A DNA stretch of 64,000 nt, from assembly GCF_000718785.1 (NCBI RefSeq), contig NZ_JOCA01000015.1, forward strand, positions 62,001 to 126,000, in the 5' to 3' direction. The translations under genes and the position numbers were made by a program. Below, piece by piece: positions 1 to 9,178 of this stretch. The notes under the pieces were generated by a model that worked only from the letters and a program-made list of their open reading frames with translations, searched no databases and had not been told where the DNA came from. Origin of the DNA: Streptomyces sp. NRRL WC-3626 (lineage in GTDB: Bacteria; Actinomycetota; Actinomycetes; Streptomycetales; Streptomycetaceae). How positions within the stretch are numbered: position 1 is the first letter of the stretch; every line of letters begins with the position of its first letter.

Positions 1-6
1 CCTCCC

Positions 7-684
7 TCAGCCCTCGACCCTGATCCCCAGCTCCCCCGCCAGCACCGGGGCCAGGTCCAGGAGCTGGGACGTGCTGATCACCGCACCCGACAGCCGGTCC
101 ACCCCCCTCGCGATCTCCAGCGAGGCGGCGCCCCGCAGATCCACGTCCTTCAGCGTCGCCCCCGACAGGTCCGCCCCCTTCAGGGCGCAGTCCACGAACT
201 CCACCCGCTCCAGCCGGGCACCGCCGAAGTCCGGCTCGACCAGCACACAGCCCTCGAAGACGACGTCCTTCAGACGGGCCGACCGCAGGTTCAGGAAGTC
301 GAGCTTGCCGCCGCGGACCAGCACCCGCTCCAGCACCGCCCCGTGCAACTGCGCCCCGCCCAGCCGCGCCTCCGTCAGCTCCACATCCCGCAGCGTCGCC
401 TCCGCGAGATCGGTGCCCACCCCCCGGACACCGGCCAGCACCGAGTCCAGCACCCGCACCCGGGACAGCCGCGCCTCGTCCAGCGCACACCCCGTCAGCG
501 CGCAGTCCATGAAACGCGCCCCGCCGCCGTCCTGCCCCGCGAAATCCGCCTCCAGGAACTCCAGCCCGTCGTAATCCCCGTCCGGCTCCAGCCCACCCCC
601 CTCGAACCGCTCCAACGCGGGCAGCCGCAGCTCGGGGCGCCGCGCCCCCTTCACTCCCGGACCACCCACCGCTCTCCTCGCCAT
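7..684 (-). CDS. pentapeptide repeat protein
   Basis: A 225-aa protein made almost entirely of tandem pentapeptide-like repeats of the A(D/R)L-x-x type (for example GADLSGATLKDVDLRG near the C-terminus). Such repeats fold into a right-handed quadrilateral beta-helix. I chose the ATG at 684 (MARRAVGG) because the longer frame to 759 adds a non-repeat N-terminus with no clear ribosome site. Some family members mimic DNA and protect gyrase, but most have unknown roles and nothing here assigns one. It is divergent from the FAD oxidoreductase that starts at 816. Confidence 0.85.
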   Translation of the reverse strand: MARRAVGGPGVKGARRPELRLPALERFEGGGLEPDGDYDGLEFLEADFAGQDGGGARFMDCALTGCALDEARLSRVRVLDSVLAGVRGVGTDLAEATLRDVELTEARLGGAQLHGAVLERVLVRGGKLDFLNLRSARLKDVVFEGCVLVEPDFGGARLERVEFVDCALKGADLSGATLKDVDLRGAASLEIARGVDRLSGAVISTSQLLDLAPVLAGELGIRVEG

Positions 685-815
685 GACCCCATGCTGCACC
701 CGCCCACTGACAATCCCCCCGACCTGCGAAAACGCCCCGCATGTCACATTCCCGCGCACCCCCTCGTCGTATCCCCAAAGCCGGAAGGCGACCCCGACCG
801 AGGGAGACCCCAGCC

Positions 816-1976
816 ATGCACCGCATCACCGTCGTCGGCGGCGGCTTCGCCGGCCTCACCGCCGCCATCACCGCCGCCGAGGCGGGCGCCAAGGTCACCG
901 TCCACGAGGCCCACCACACCCTCGGCGGCCGCGCCCGCACCGCCGAGCAGACCTACCGCACCAACGAGGGACCGCACGCCCTCTACAACGGCGGCCCCCA
1001 CTGGACCTGGCTCCGGCAGCGCGGCCTCATCGGCCCCCTCGCCCCGCTCCCGCCCCTGGAAGCCGCCCGGCTCCGCCTCCGCCACCGCGGCACGCTGCGC
1101 CGCACCCCGCCCCTCGCCATGCTGAGACTGCTGCGCCGGAGCGTCGCCGAGGCACCCGCCGACACCGACTTCCTCACCTGGGCCACCCGGATCGCCGGCG
1201 AGGACGGCGCACGGGCCGCCGCCCACTACGCGGCCGTCGCCGTCTTCCACCACGATCCGGGTTCGCTGTCCGCCGCGTTCGTCCAGGAGCGCCTGCGCCG
1301 CGCCACCAAGCTGCCCCCGGAGGCGCACTACCCGCGCGGCGGCTGGGGCGGACTCATCGACCGGATGGCCGCCCGCGCGTGGAACCTCGGCGTACGCATG
1401 GAAACCCTCTCCCGCGTGGACACCCTGCCCACCGGCACCCCCGTCGTCGTGGCCACGTCCCTCGACTCCGCCCGCCGCCTCCTCGGCGACCCCACCCTCA
1501 CCTGGCCCAGCGGCCGCACCGTCCTGGTCGACCTCGCCGTACGCACCCGGCGCAAGGACGCCTTCGCCGTGTCCGACCTGGACGCCCCCGGCTGGCTGGA
1601 ACGGTTCACCGCCCAGGACCGCACCCTCGCCCCCGCCGGCGAACAGCTGATCCAGGGCCAGATCCCCATCGCCCCCGGCCGGTCCAAGGCCGACGGCACC
1701 GCCCGCGCGGAGGAACTCCTCGACCTCGCCTTCGAGGGCTGGCGCTCACGCGTCACCTGGCGACGGGACGCCGTGGCGAACGGCCGCACCGGCGCCGTCG
1801 ACCTGCCCGGCACCACCTGGCGCGACCGCCCCGCCATCGACCGCGGCGACGGCCTGTACCTCGCCGGCGACCAGGTCGCCGCGCCCGGCGTCCTCTCCGA
1901 GGTCTCCTTCAACAGCGCGCTGACCGCCGTCTCCCTCGCCCTCGGCCGGAACGCGCTTGACCTCAAGCACGCTTGA
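816..1976 (+). CDS. FAD-dependent oxidoreductase, phytoene-desaturase-like fold
   Basis: A 386-aa flavoprotein. The N-terminus has the dinucleotide-binding fingerprint VVGGGFAGLTAA (about residues 6-17). The C-terminus has the second FAD-contact pattern GLYLAGDQVAAPGVLSEVSFNSA, typical of the amine oxidase/CrtI superfamily. The substrate is unknown and no carotenoid genes are nearby. The start at 816 follows a purine-rich site (agggaga) and gives the Rossmann strand right at the N-terminus. It is 57 bp upstream of a quinone oxidoreductase on the same strand, so co-transcription is likely. Confidence 0.8.
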   Translation: MHRITVVGGGFAGLTAAITAAEAGAKVTVHEAHHTLGGRARTAEQTYRTNEGPHALYNGGPHWTWLRQRGLIGPLAPLPPLEAARLRLRHRGTLRRTPPLAMLRLLRRSVAEAPADTDFLTWATRIAGEDGARAAAHYAAVAVFHHDPGSLSAAFVQERLRRATKLPPEAHYPRGGWGGLIDRMAARAWNLGVRMETLSRVDTLPTGTPVVVATSLDSARRLLGDPTLTWPSGRTVLVDLAVRTRRKDAFAVSDLDAPGWLERFTAQDRTLAPAGEQLIQGQIPIAPGRSKADGTARAEELLDLAFEGWRSRVTWRRDAVANGRTGAVDLPGTTWRDRPAIDRGDGLYLAGDQVAAPGVLSEVSFNSALTAVSLALGRNALDLKHA

Positions 1977-2032
1977 GGTCGAAGGGTGGGAGCCGCAGCG
2001 ACACCGGACACCACACCCCTGGGGGATTCCAC

Positions 2033-3007
2033 ATGCACGCCATCCGCCTCCACGCCTTCGGCCCCGCCGACCACCTCACCTACGAGGAGACCGACGACCC
2101 GCGGCCGGGCCCCGGCCAGGTCCGGATCGCCGTCCGCGCGGCGGGCGTCCACCTCCTCGACGCGGCCCTGCGAGAGGGCGCACAAGGCCCCGGCCCGGCC
2201 CCCGCCACCCTCCCGACCGTCCCCGGCCGCGAAGTCGCCGGAGTCGTCGACGCACTCGGCGACGGCGCCCCCGAAGACCTGCTCGGCACCCGCGTCGTCG
2301 CCCACCTCGGCTTCGTCCCCGGCGGCTACGCCGAACTCGCCGTCACCGACACCGACCGCCTGCACGAGATCCCCGAACGCCTCGACTTCGCCGAAGCCGT
2401 CGCCATGATCGGCACCGGCCGTACGACGATGGGGATCGTCCAGTTCGCCGAACCCGGCCCCGGTGACGTGGTCGTCGTCCCGGCGGCCGCCGGCGGCATC
2501 GGCACCCTGCTCGTGCAGTACGCCAAGAACGCCGGCGCCACCGTCATCGGCCTCGCCGGCGGCCCTCGGAAGACCGCACGCGTGACGGCGAACGGCGCCG
2601 ACCACGCCATCGACTACACCGCCCCCGACTGGCCCGGACACCTCGCCGCCCACCAGGGCAAGGTCACCATCGTCTACGACGGCGTCGGCGGGGACGTCGC
2701 CCGCGCGACGGTCGCCCTGCTCGCCCCGCACGGCCGGCACGTCGTCTTCGGCTGGACCTCCCAGGGCATCAGCAGCGACAGCCCGTACGTCGTCGAAGGC
2801 ACCACCGTCAACGTCCTCGGCCCCGAGATGATGCGCAGAGCGGGCGGCCCCGACCCCGTCCGCACCCTCGAACTGCGCGCCCTCGCCCAGGCCGCCGAAG
2901 GACGCCTCACCCCGGCCGTCCACCGCTTCCCCCTCGCCCGGGCCGCCGCGGCCCACCGCGCCCTGGAGAACAGGGCCACGACCGGAAAAGTCGTACTGGA
3001 GCCGTAG
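2033..3007 (+). CDS. zinc-independent quinone oxidoreductase family (MDR) protein
   Basis: A 324-aa member of the medium-chain dehydrogenase/reductase superfamily, QOR-like branch. An N-terminal GroES-like domain is followed by the NADPH-binding segment AAAGGIGTLLVQYAK around residues 155-170. The catalytic zinc ligands of alcohol dehydrogenases are absent. It probably reduces a quinone or enone with NADPH in the cytoplasm. It is the middle gene of a three-gene run, and the next gene starts only 14 bp downstream. Confidence 0.85.
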   Translation: MHAIRLHAFGPADHLTYEETDDPRPGPGQVRIAVRAAGVHLLDAALREGAQGPGPAPATLPTVPGREVAGVVDALGDGAPEDLLGTRVVAHLGFVPGGYAELAVTDTDRLHEIPERLDFAEAVAMIGTGRTTMGIVQFAEPGPGDVVVVPAAAGGIGTLLVQYAKNAGATVIGLAGGPRKTARVTANGADHAIDYTAPDWPGHLAAHQGKVTIVYDGVGGDVARATVALLAPHGRHVVFGWTSQGISSDSPYVVEGTTVNVLGPEMMRRAGGPDPVRTLELRALAQAAEGRLTPAVHRFPLARAAAAHRALENRATTGKVVLEP

Positions 3008-3021
3008 CCGACACCACTACC

Positions 3022-3918
3022 GTGCGAGAAGTGATCGACATCCCGGCGGAACTCGCCGCCGCCCAGGAGAAGTACAACAAAGAGGCCGGCCGCGCCTTCA
3101 TCGCCGCCCTCCCCGACCTGACCACGGCCTTCCTGAACCGCTGGCGGCTGCGCGTCACCGGGGCGCCCATGCACGGCGTGAGCGCCCTGGTCCTCCCCGT
3201 CACCCGCGCGGACGGCACACACGCGGTGCTCAAACTCCAGATCCGCGACCACGAGAGCGAGGGCGAACCGATCGCCCTGCGCCTGTGGAACGGCGACGGC
3301 GCCGTCCGCCTCCTCGACCACGACGAACCCACCGGCACCATGCTCCTGGAACGCCTGGACGCCTCCCGGATGCTCTCCCATCAGGACGACACCCACGAAG
3401 CCGTCCTGGTCATCGCCCGCCTTCTCGCCCACCTCCACACCACCCCCGCCCCCGCGGACATGCGCCGCCTCGGCGACATCACACGCGCCATGCTGGAACG
3501 CACCCCCGCCGCCCTGGCCCGCATCCCCGACCCGGCCGCCCGCCGCCTCGTCGCCGACTGCGCCGCCGCCGTACGCGAGGTCGCCGACGAACCCGGCGAC
3601 CGGCTCCTCCACTGGGACCTGCACTTCGACAACGTCCTGGCCGCCGACCGCGCCCCCTGGCTCGCCATCGACCCCAAACCCCTCGCCGGCGACCCCGCCT
3701 TCGACCTCTGGCCCGCCCTGAACAACCGCTTCGACCCGGCCGACATCACCTGGCGCTTCGACGCCATGACCGACGTCCTCGCCCTCGACCGCACGCGTGC
3801 GCGCGCGTGGACCTACGGCCGCCTCCTGCAGAACTGCCTGTGGGAAACCGAGGACGGCCGCCCCCTGGACGAGGCGGACCTGGAGACCGCCCGCCGGCTA
3901 CGCGGCCGTACGACATGA
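3022..3918 (+). CDS. APH(6)/hydroxyurea-resistance-type phosphotransferase
   Basis: A 298-aa small-molecule kinase resembling the streptomycin 6-phosphotransferase / hydroxyurea phosphotransferase family (Pfam APH_6_hur). The catalytic loop reads LLHWDLHFDN, with the H-x-D-x4-N pattern, and is followed by IDPKPLAGDPAFDLWP carrying the metal-binding Asp. The GTG at 3022 starts 14 bp after the previous stop; a second GTG at 3031 is also possible. The true substrate cannot be read from sequence. Many chromosomal Streptomyces members are not proven resistance genes. Confidence 0.75.
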   Translation: MREVIDIPAELAAAQEKYNKEAGRAFIAALPDLTTAFLNRWRLRVTGAPMHGVSALVLPVTRADGTHAVLKLQIRDHESEGEPIALRLWNGDGAVRLLDHDEPTGTMLLERLDASRMLSHQDDTHEAVLVIARLLAHLHTTPAPADMRRLGDITRAMLERTPAALARIPDPAARRLVADCAAAVREVADEPGDRLLHWDLHFDNVLAADRAPWLAIDPKPLAGDPAFDLWPALNNRFDPADITWRFDAMTDVLALDRTRARAWTYGRLLQNCLWETEDGRPLDEADLETARRLRGRTT

Positions 3919-3955
3919 GAGATCCCAGGCCGGAAGGGGTCCGACCCGGGATCTC
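3919..3955. terminator. hairpin between convergent kinase gene and tRNA-Thr
   Basis: An 8-bp perfect inverted repeat (gagatccc/gggatctc) with a further partly paired interior. It lies immediately after the kinase stop codon and beyond the 3' end of the minus-strand tRNA, so it could terminate both transcripts. Confidence 0.6.
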
Positions 3956-3960
3956 GACAG

Positions 3961-4034
3961 AGCCCCCTGTCGGATTCGAACCGACGACCTACGCATTACA
4001 AGTGCGTTGCTCTGGCCAACTGAGCTAAGGAGGC
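3961..4034 (-). tRNA. tRNA-Thr (anticodon UGU)
   Basis: Read on the minus strand, the 7-bp acceptor stem GCCTCCT/AGGGGGC, a D-arm, the anticodon stem ACGCA/TGCGT and a T-arm with GTTCGAATC all fold. The anticodon loop CTTGTAA gives anticodon TGT, reading ACA/ACG threonine codons. CCA is not encoded, as is usual in this genus. The 3' end shows no duplicated att-like copy in the window. Confidence 0.95.
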
Positions 4035-4324
4035 GCCGCGCTGCGCGCGCGAAGGCTGGTCCACTGTACACAGAGCGGGTTTCGCCCAGCCACGCACTTC
4101 CGGCAGTGCGATGATCACGCACGAAACCGAACAGACATCCCCATGGTCGAAAGTTTCCGCGAAATTCACAGCCCTGGAACTACTGACAAGCAGGTGAACG
4201 GCAGGTACCGTCCTGAGCCAGTTCACTCATGTGGACCAACACCACAACGGGACATCCGTCGTGGCACCACCTTCCTACTCGGATCGTCCGGCACGTTCCT
4301 GCCGGTAGAAGGGGACCATTCACC

Positions 4325-5413
4325 ATGGCCACTGTCACGTTCGACAAGGCGACCCGGATCTACCCCGGCTCCACCAAGCCCGCCGTCGACGCCCTCGAGA
4401 TCGACATCGCGGACGGCGAGTTCCTCGTCCTGGTCGGCCCGTCCGGTTGCGGCAAGTCCACCTCGCTCCGCATGCTCGCGGGGCTCGAGGACGTCAACGG
4501 CGGTGCCATCCGCATCGGTGACCGCGACGTCACGCACCTGCCGCCGAAGGACCGGGACATCGCCATGGTGTTCCAGAACTACGCGCTCTACCCGCACATG
4601 TCGGTCGCCGACAACATGGGCTTCGCGCTCAAGATCGCCGGCGTCAACAAGGCGGAGATCCGGCAGAAGGTCGAGGAGGCCGCGAAGATCCTCGACCTCA
4701 CCGAGTACCTGGACCGCAAGCCGAAGGCGCTCTCCGGCGGTCAGCGCCAGCGTGTCGCGATGGGCCGCGCGATCGTGCGTGAGCCGCAGGTGTTCCTCAT
4801 GGACGAGCCGCTGTCCAACCTGGACGCCAAGCTCCGTGTGTCCACGCGTACGCAGATCGCCTCGCTGCAGCGCCGTCTCGGCATCACCACGGTCTACGTC
4901 ACCCACGACCAGGTCGAGGCCCTCACCATGGGTGACCGTGTCGCGGTCCTCAAGGACGGTCTGCTCCAGCAGGTCGACACCCCGCGCAACATGTACGACA
5001 AGCCCGCGAACCTGTTCGTCGCCGGCTTCATCGGCTCCCCGGCCATGAACCTGGTCGAGGTCCCGGTCGCCGACGGCGGTGTGAAGTTCGGCAACACGGT
5101 GGTGCCGGTGCAGCGTGACGCGCTCTCCGCCACCAGCGACAAGACCGTCACCGTGGGCGTGCGCCCCGAGCACTTCGACGTGGCCGGCGCCGAGGCCGAC
5201 AAGGGTCTCGCGGTCACCGTGAACGTCGTCGAGGAGCTCGGCTCCGACGCGTTCGTGTACGGCACCGCCCAGGTCGGCGGCGAGTCCAAGGACATCGTCG
5301 TCCGCGTCGGCGGCCGTGAGGTCCCGGAGAAGGGCAGCCAGCTGCACGTCGTGCCGCGCGCGGGTGAGACCCACGTGTTCTCGACGTCGACCGGTGCGCG
5401 CCTGTCCGACTGA
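4325..5413 (+). CDS. msiK: MsiK-type multiple-sugar ABC transporter ATPase
   Basis: A 362-aa ATPase of the UgpC/MalK type. Walker A is GPSGCGKST (residues 38-46), the signature is LSGGQRQRV and Walker B is FLMDEPLSNLD; a C-terminal TOBE/regulatory region follows. In Streptomyces, MsiK is the shared ATPase that energises many separate sugar importers (cellobiose, maltose, chitobiose). The lack of permease or binding-protein genes beside it fits that role. The ATG at 4325 has a good ribosome site (agaagggga). The 290-bp upstream region separates it from tRNA-Thr and must hold its promoter. A strong terminator follows. Confidence 0.92.
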   Translation: MATVTFDKATRIYPGSTKPAVDALEIDIADGEFLVLVGPSGCGKSTSLRMLAGLEDVNGGAIRIGDRDVTHLPPKDRDIAMVFQNYALYPHMSVADNMGFALKIAGVNKAEIRQKVEEAAKILDLTEYLDRKPKALSGGQRQRVAMGRAIVREPQVFLMDEPLSNLDAKLRVSTRTQIASLQRRLGITTVYVTHDQVEALTMGDRVAVLKDGLLQQVDTPRNMYDKPANLFVAGFIGSPAMNLVEVPVADGGVKFGNTVVPVQRDALSATSDKTVTVGVRPEHFDVAGAEADKGLAVTVNVVEELGSDAFVYGTAQVGGESKDIVVRVGGREVPEKGSQLHVVPRAGETHVFSTSTGARLSD

Positions 5414-5423
5414 CGCCGTTTTT

Positions 5424-5461
5424 CGCGAAGGGCCCCGCAGTGCGCTGCGGGGCCCTTCGCG
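5424..5461 (+). terminator. msiK terminator
   Basis: A perfect 17-bp GC-rich hairpin with a 4-nt loop, 10 bp after the msiK stop codon. It has no T-tract, which is common for Streptomyces terminators. Confidence 0.9.
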
Positions 5462-5596
5462 TTGTCGACAAATACCCCGGCACAACGGGCATTTCGACCC
5501 CGTACGTCAACACGTCGGCCGGAGTACGGGGCTCCGTGTCACCCGTAACGGTGACGGAATGTTTTCTCACCGCTACCGGGCGCTACCCTCACACGC

Positions 5597-6052
5597 GTGA
5601 AGCACTCCACTAACCGTCAGACGCGTCGCGGCCGGGGCCCCGCCCGCCGGATCGGCCGCTCCCTCGCCTTCGTCCTGCCCGTCGTCCTGGTGCTCTCCGG
5701 GACACTCGCGGTCGCGCGGGTCAACTGGTCGGGGAGCCCGTCGAGCCCCGTGCTCGCCGCCTCGGACACCTCCGCCTCCGGTGCGTCCTCGCGCGCCGGT
5801 GAGCGTGCGCCGCAGCATGTGCTGCGGGACATGCTGCTGGTGGAGATGCGGGAGAAGGACCCGGGTGTGGCACTCACCCACCTCCAGCAGGCCGTGAACG
5901 ACCGCCCGTCGCTGGCGAAGCACTGCACGTCCATCGCCCGCGCCCTCGGCAAGGCGGCGGTCCGTGTCTACGGCCCCACCGAGGCCCAGTCCTACGCCCG
6001 CCCGGTCTGCGACACCTCCTTCGCCTCCGGCATCACCACAGCCAACCGCTGA
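5597..6052 (+). CDS. membrane-anchored or secreted hypothetical protein
   Basis: A 151-aa protein with a basic N-terminus, one hydrophobic segment (about residues 24-44, signal anchor or signal peptide) and an exported region of about 105 residues. That region has two Cys (in KHCTSIA and PVCDTSF) that could form a disulfide. The start is GTG at 5597. I do not recognise a family. It stands alone between msiK and a repeat-rich intergenic region. Confidence 0.75.
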   Translation: MKHSTNRQTRRGRGPARRIGRSLAFVLPVVLVLSGTLAVARVNWSGSPSSPVLAASDTSASGASSRAGERAPQHVLRDMLLVEMREKDPGVALTHLQQAVNDRPSLAKHCTSIARALGKAAVRVYGPTEAQSYARPVCDTSFASGITTANR

Positions 6053-6441
6053 CCCCCACCGCCGGCACGACCACCACGCCTCCACCCTCCACCCTCCGCC
6101 CTGCGCGGGCAGTCGTGCCGCTGGGGCGGCACGGGTGGGCGCGACGGCACGCGGCGAGCTGATCCCCCGCAGCCGCGGGCACGGTGCCCCGCAGCCGCGG
6201 GCAATCGTGCCGCAGGGCGGCACGGGTGGGCGCGACGGCACCCCGCCGGCGCCGGGCTGCGCGAACACCCCCCGGCCACCCCACCGCGGAGCACCCCGCA
6301 AGCGCCGGGCCGCGCTCCCACCCCGCCCGGAACCGGCGCGGGGAGCCCGCACAGCCGCCGGCCCACACCCCCCACCCCCCACACGCGAGGCACCCGCACA
6401 CCACCCCCCAACCCCCCGCAAGCGCCGCGTAAAGTGCGGGC
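6053..6441. repeat. intergenic region with two copies of a dispersed GC-rich palindromic repeat
   Basis: This 389-bp non-coding stretch holds two copies of a ~47-bp element at 6104-6150 and 6196-6241, in the same orientation. Each contains a hairpin made of CGTGCCGC and GCGGCACG arms followed by a shared GGTGGGCGCGACGGCAC tail. Shorter CCGCGGGCA and GCGCCGGGCTGCGCG blocks recur around them. A third copy, 46/47 identical to the first, lies at 15309-15355. No convincing gene is present; codon periodicity is lost here. Confidence 0.75.
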
Positions 6442-7173
6442 ATGACCGATCCGCGCGCCGTCGCCCGCCCCACCCAAGCCGTAGTCCTGGCCGGAGGCCA
6501 GGGATCCCGGCTGCGCCCGTACACCGACGACCGCCCCAAGCCGATGGTCGAGATCCCCGGCACGGGAACCCCGATCATCGGCCACCAGCTCACCTGGCTC
6601 GCCGAGGAGGGCGTGACCGATGTCGTGGTCTCCTGCGGCCACCTCGCCGAGGTGCTGCAGAAGTGGCTGGAGACCGCGGACCTCCCCCTCTCGGTCACCA
6701 CGGTCGTCGAGACGGAACCCCTCGGCCGCGGCGGCGGCCTGAAGTACGCCGCAGCCCGCCTTCCGCACCCGGACCGCCCCTGGTACGCCACCAACGGCGA
6801 CATCTGGACCCGTTTCTCGCTGCGCGACATGGCCGACTTCCACACCGAGCGGGACGCCGTCGCGACGCTCGCCCTGGCCCGCCCGCGCATCCCGTGGGGC
6901 GCGGTGCGCACCGACGGCTTCGGGCACATCACGGACTTCATCGAGGCGCCCCCGTCGACCTTCGAGATCAACGCGGGCGTGTACGTCTTCTCCCCCGAGT
7001 TCGCCGGCCTCCTCCCGGAGCGCGGCGACCACGAGCGCACCACGTTCCCGCATCTCGCGCGCGAGCGGCGACTGGCCGGTTTCCCGATCCCGCAGGGCTC
7101 CTACTGGCGGGCGATCGACACCGCGAAGGACCTGACGGAGGCCGCGAAGGAACTCTCGGCCCAGGGCCGCTAG
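6442..7173 (+). CDS. sugar-1-phosphate nucleotidyltransferase family protein
   Basis: A 243-aa NTP-transferase. The N-terminal pyrophosphorylase signature is LAGGQGSRLRPYT with the downstream KPM lysine, and a metal/sugar site TNGDIW follows. The family (RfbA/RmlA/GlmU-like) makes NDP-sugars from NTP and sugar-1-phosphate. The protein is shorter than GlmU and lacks a left-handed helix domain, so it resembles GDP-mannose or glucose-1-phosphate transferases. The exact sugar cannot be assigned. It is monocistronic between the repeat region and a strong bidirectional terminator. Confidence 0.82.
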   Translation: MTDPRAVARPTQAVVLAGGQGSRLRPYTDDRPKPMVEIPGTGTPIIGHQLTWLAEEGVTDVVVSCGHLAEVLQKWLETADLPLSVTTVVETEPLGRGGGLKYAAARLPHPDRPWYATNGDIWTRFSLRDMADFHTERDAVATLALARPRIPWGAVRTDGFGHITDFIEAPPSTFEINAGVYVFSPEFAGLLPERGDHERTTFPHLARERRLAGFPIPQGSYWRAIDTAKDLTEAAKELSAQGR

Positions 7174-7220
7174 AGCGCCGCGGGGCCACCGGGCCCGCGC
7201 AGCGCCACCGCACACCGCCG

Positions 7221-7271
7221 TACGACGACGGGGGTCCCGCACGACATCCGTGCGGGACCCCCGTCGTCGTA
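7221..7271. terminator. bidirectional terminator
   Basis: A perfect 23-bp hairpin with a 5-nt loop between the convergent nucleotidyltransferase and DoxX genes. Confidence 0.92.
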
Positions 7272-7277
7272 TGCGAG

Positions 7278-8918
7278 CTAGCCCAGAAGCCCGCCCACCA
7301 GCCCCGGCTCGCCCGGCGTGCCGCCGCTGCCGCCGCTCGGGCTGCCGGAGGCGCCGCCGCCCGAGGTGGGCCCGGAGGTGGTGCTCGGGGCCTGGCCGGC
7401 CGGGGTGGACTGCTGGGGCGGGGCCTGGCCGGTGCTGCCCTGGGTCTGGCCGGGCGCGCCGGTGGTGGCCGCTCCGGCGCCCTGGGTCGCGCCGGGGCTG
7501 GTGGTGCCGGCGGACGGGCTCGTCGTACCGGAGGTGGCGCCCTGGGTGGGCGAGGTGGAGGCGGACGGGGTCCGCTTCTCCTTCGGGCGTTCGCCGGAGT
7601 CGTCCGGCAGCGGGGAGCCGGGCAGTTCGTTGCGCGGGGCCTCGCCGGGCCCGGGGACGACGACCCGGTCGGTGTCGCGGACGGCGCCGCCGAGGAGTGA
7701 GCCGGCGAGCATGCTGAATCCGCAGACGACGAACGCGACGAGGGCGCCGCGCCGCAGGACGTAGCGGCGCAGGTCCCAGATGTCGGCGCGGGGGCCGAGC
7801 CGGCGCCAGGCCCCGCCGGCGAGGCGGCCGTCGACGGAGTAGACGGGGGCGCCCGCGATGATCAGCGGTGACCAGGCGGCGAGGTAGATGATGTCGGGCG
7901 TCTCGTAGGCGGGGACGCTCTTCCAGCTGACGGTGACCAGCAGGGCCGCGGAGAGGGTCGCCCCGACGACGGCGGCGACGCGCTGCCAGCAGCCGAGGAC
8001 GGTGAGGACGCCGACGACGATCTGGGCGAAGGCGATGGCCAGTCCGGAGCCGATGGGGTGTTCGAGGGCGAACTGGCGCAGCGGCTCGGCGACTTCCCAC
8101 GGGTGCAGGGTGTGCAGCCACTTGACCATGGAGCCGCGCTGACCGCCGTCGAAGTAGAGCGGGTCGCACAGTTTGCCCATGCCGGCGTAGACGGAGATAC
8201 CGCCGAGGAAGACACGGAGGGGGAGCAGGACGACGCCGAGGTTCATCCGGCGGCCGGGGTAGTAGGCGTGGCGGGCCGGGTCGTCGCCGCCGTGCCGTCT
8301 GCCGCGTCGGCCGGCCCCCTCCGCCTCGTCGTAGGAGTCGTAGGACCCGTAGGAGTCGTACGCGGGATCGTCCGGCCCGGCGTACGCCGGCTCGTCGTAG
8401 GCGCTGCCGACCGGCCGCATCGGGGGCAGCAGCGGTCCGTCGGCCGGGCCGCGCTGGGCGCCGACGAGCGGGGTCTCGAGGGTCTGGGTGACGGGGTCGT
8501 CGTAGCCGGTGCCGGGGCGCGGGACGAGCCGGGTGGCGCCGGAGTCGGTGAGCCGCTCGTCGGCGGGGCGGACGCCTTCGTGCCGTACGGCCTGGAGGAG
8601 CCGGTGGGCGCCGGTGTCGTCGGGCGCGGACCGGCCGCTCCAGACGACGGGCCGTCGGCGGGCGGCCTGGCCGGGCGTGCCCACGGTGGTGACGACGGGG
8701 ATGCGGGCGGTGTCCTCGGCGGCGCTCATGTGCCGTGCGATCCGCGGTGACGAGGCCCGCCGCGCCGAGACGCCCAGCTGCACGCGGAAGCTGGCGTGAT
8801 TGACGATGACCTGCGCCGGATCGCTCGGCACCTTCACCATGCTCAGCGCGGGAACGTCGTCGAGTGCCGACGAGCGGTCCCCCGTGGGTGTGCGGGGTGT
8901 TCTGGTGTCCACACTCAT
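7278..8918 (-). CDS. DoxX family membrane protein with long disordered tails
   Basis: A 546-aa protein. About 225 N-terminal residues are low-complexity and soluble (with a DSYGSYDSYDEAEG stretch). They are followed by a DoxX domain with four transmembrane helices starting at MNLGVVLLPLRVFLGG. A further helix (VAFVVCGFSMLAGSLLGG) and a Gly/Ser/Thr/Pro-rich C-terminal tail close the protein. DoxX proteins sit in the membrane and have been linked to redox and thiol stress. The disordered tails are much longer than the roughly 150-aa core family. Confidence 0.82.
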   Translation of the reverse strand: MSVDTRTPRTPTGDRSSALDDVPALSMVKVPSDPAQVIVNHASFRVQLGVSARRASSPRIARHMSAAEDTARIPVVTTVGTPGQAARRRPVVWSGRSAPDDTGAHRLLQAVRHEGVRPADERLTDSGATRLVPRPGTGYDDPVTQTLETPLVGAQRGPADGPLLPPMRPVGSAYDEPAYAGPDDPAYDSYGSYDSYDEAEGAGRRGRRHGGDDPARHAYYPGRRMNLGVVLLPLRVFLGGISVYAGMGKLCDPLYFDGGQRGSMVKWLHTLHPWEVAEPLRQFALEHPIGSGLAIAFAQIVVGVLTVLGCWQRVAAVVGATLSAALLVTVSWKSVPAYETPDIIYLAAWSPLIIAGAPVYSVDGRLAGGAWRRLGPRADIWDLRRYVLRRGALVAFVVCGFSMLAGSLLGGAVRDTDRVVVPGPGEAPRNELPGSPLPDDSGERPKEKRTPSASTSPTQGATSGTTSPSAGTTSPGATQGAGAATTGAPGQTQGSTGQAPPQQSTPAGQAPSTTSGPTSGGGASGSPSGGSGGTPGEPGLVGGLLG

Positions 8919-9178
8919 CTAACCGAGTGACATGCCGTTAGGACACTGCCTTGACCCGGCGGATGTGTCCGGACCGCGTCAAGCCGGTCCGGACCACCCG
9001 CAACACTCCATGTGGGTGACCCGACAGAACACCCGTTCAGGCTCGCCGGCGTGCCGCCTCGTACAGCACGATGCCCGCCGCCACACCGGCGGCACCTCCG
9101 TCTGCCGCACTCGCACGCTGCGCGGCATCGCACGGCCGCGCCGGCCTCCGACCGGCGTCCCCCACCGGACCTGAAAGG
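8919..9178. other. intergenic region with a duplicated rlmB 3' end
   Basis: No gene is seen in this 260-bp region. Positions 9044-9091 are an exact 48-bp direct copy of the 3' end of rlmB (9186-9233), displaced by 142 bp. On the minus strand the copy still encodes the last ~16 rlmB residues but ends at its own stop codon (9037-9039). Confidence 0.85.

Noticed and set aside
3961..4034. tRNA-Thr as integration site
   Set aside because: No second copy of its 3' end and no integrase or accessory DNA next to it.
4229..4260. DasR-type operator before msiK
   Set aside because: A GTGG...CCAC pairing exists near 4231 but the core ACTGGTCTAGACCAC(T) pattern is not met.
4223..5485. Long antisense open frames opposite conserved genes (also 5992-8169, 9012-12335, 35858-37400)
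   Set aside because: They result from the GC-skewed third codon position of true genes, have low-complexity products and no ribosome sites.
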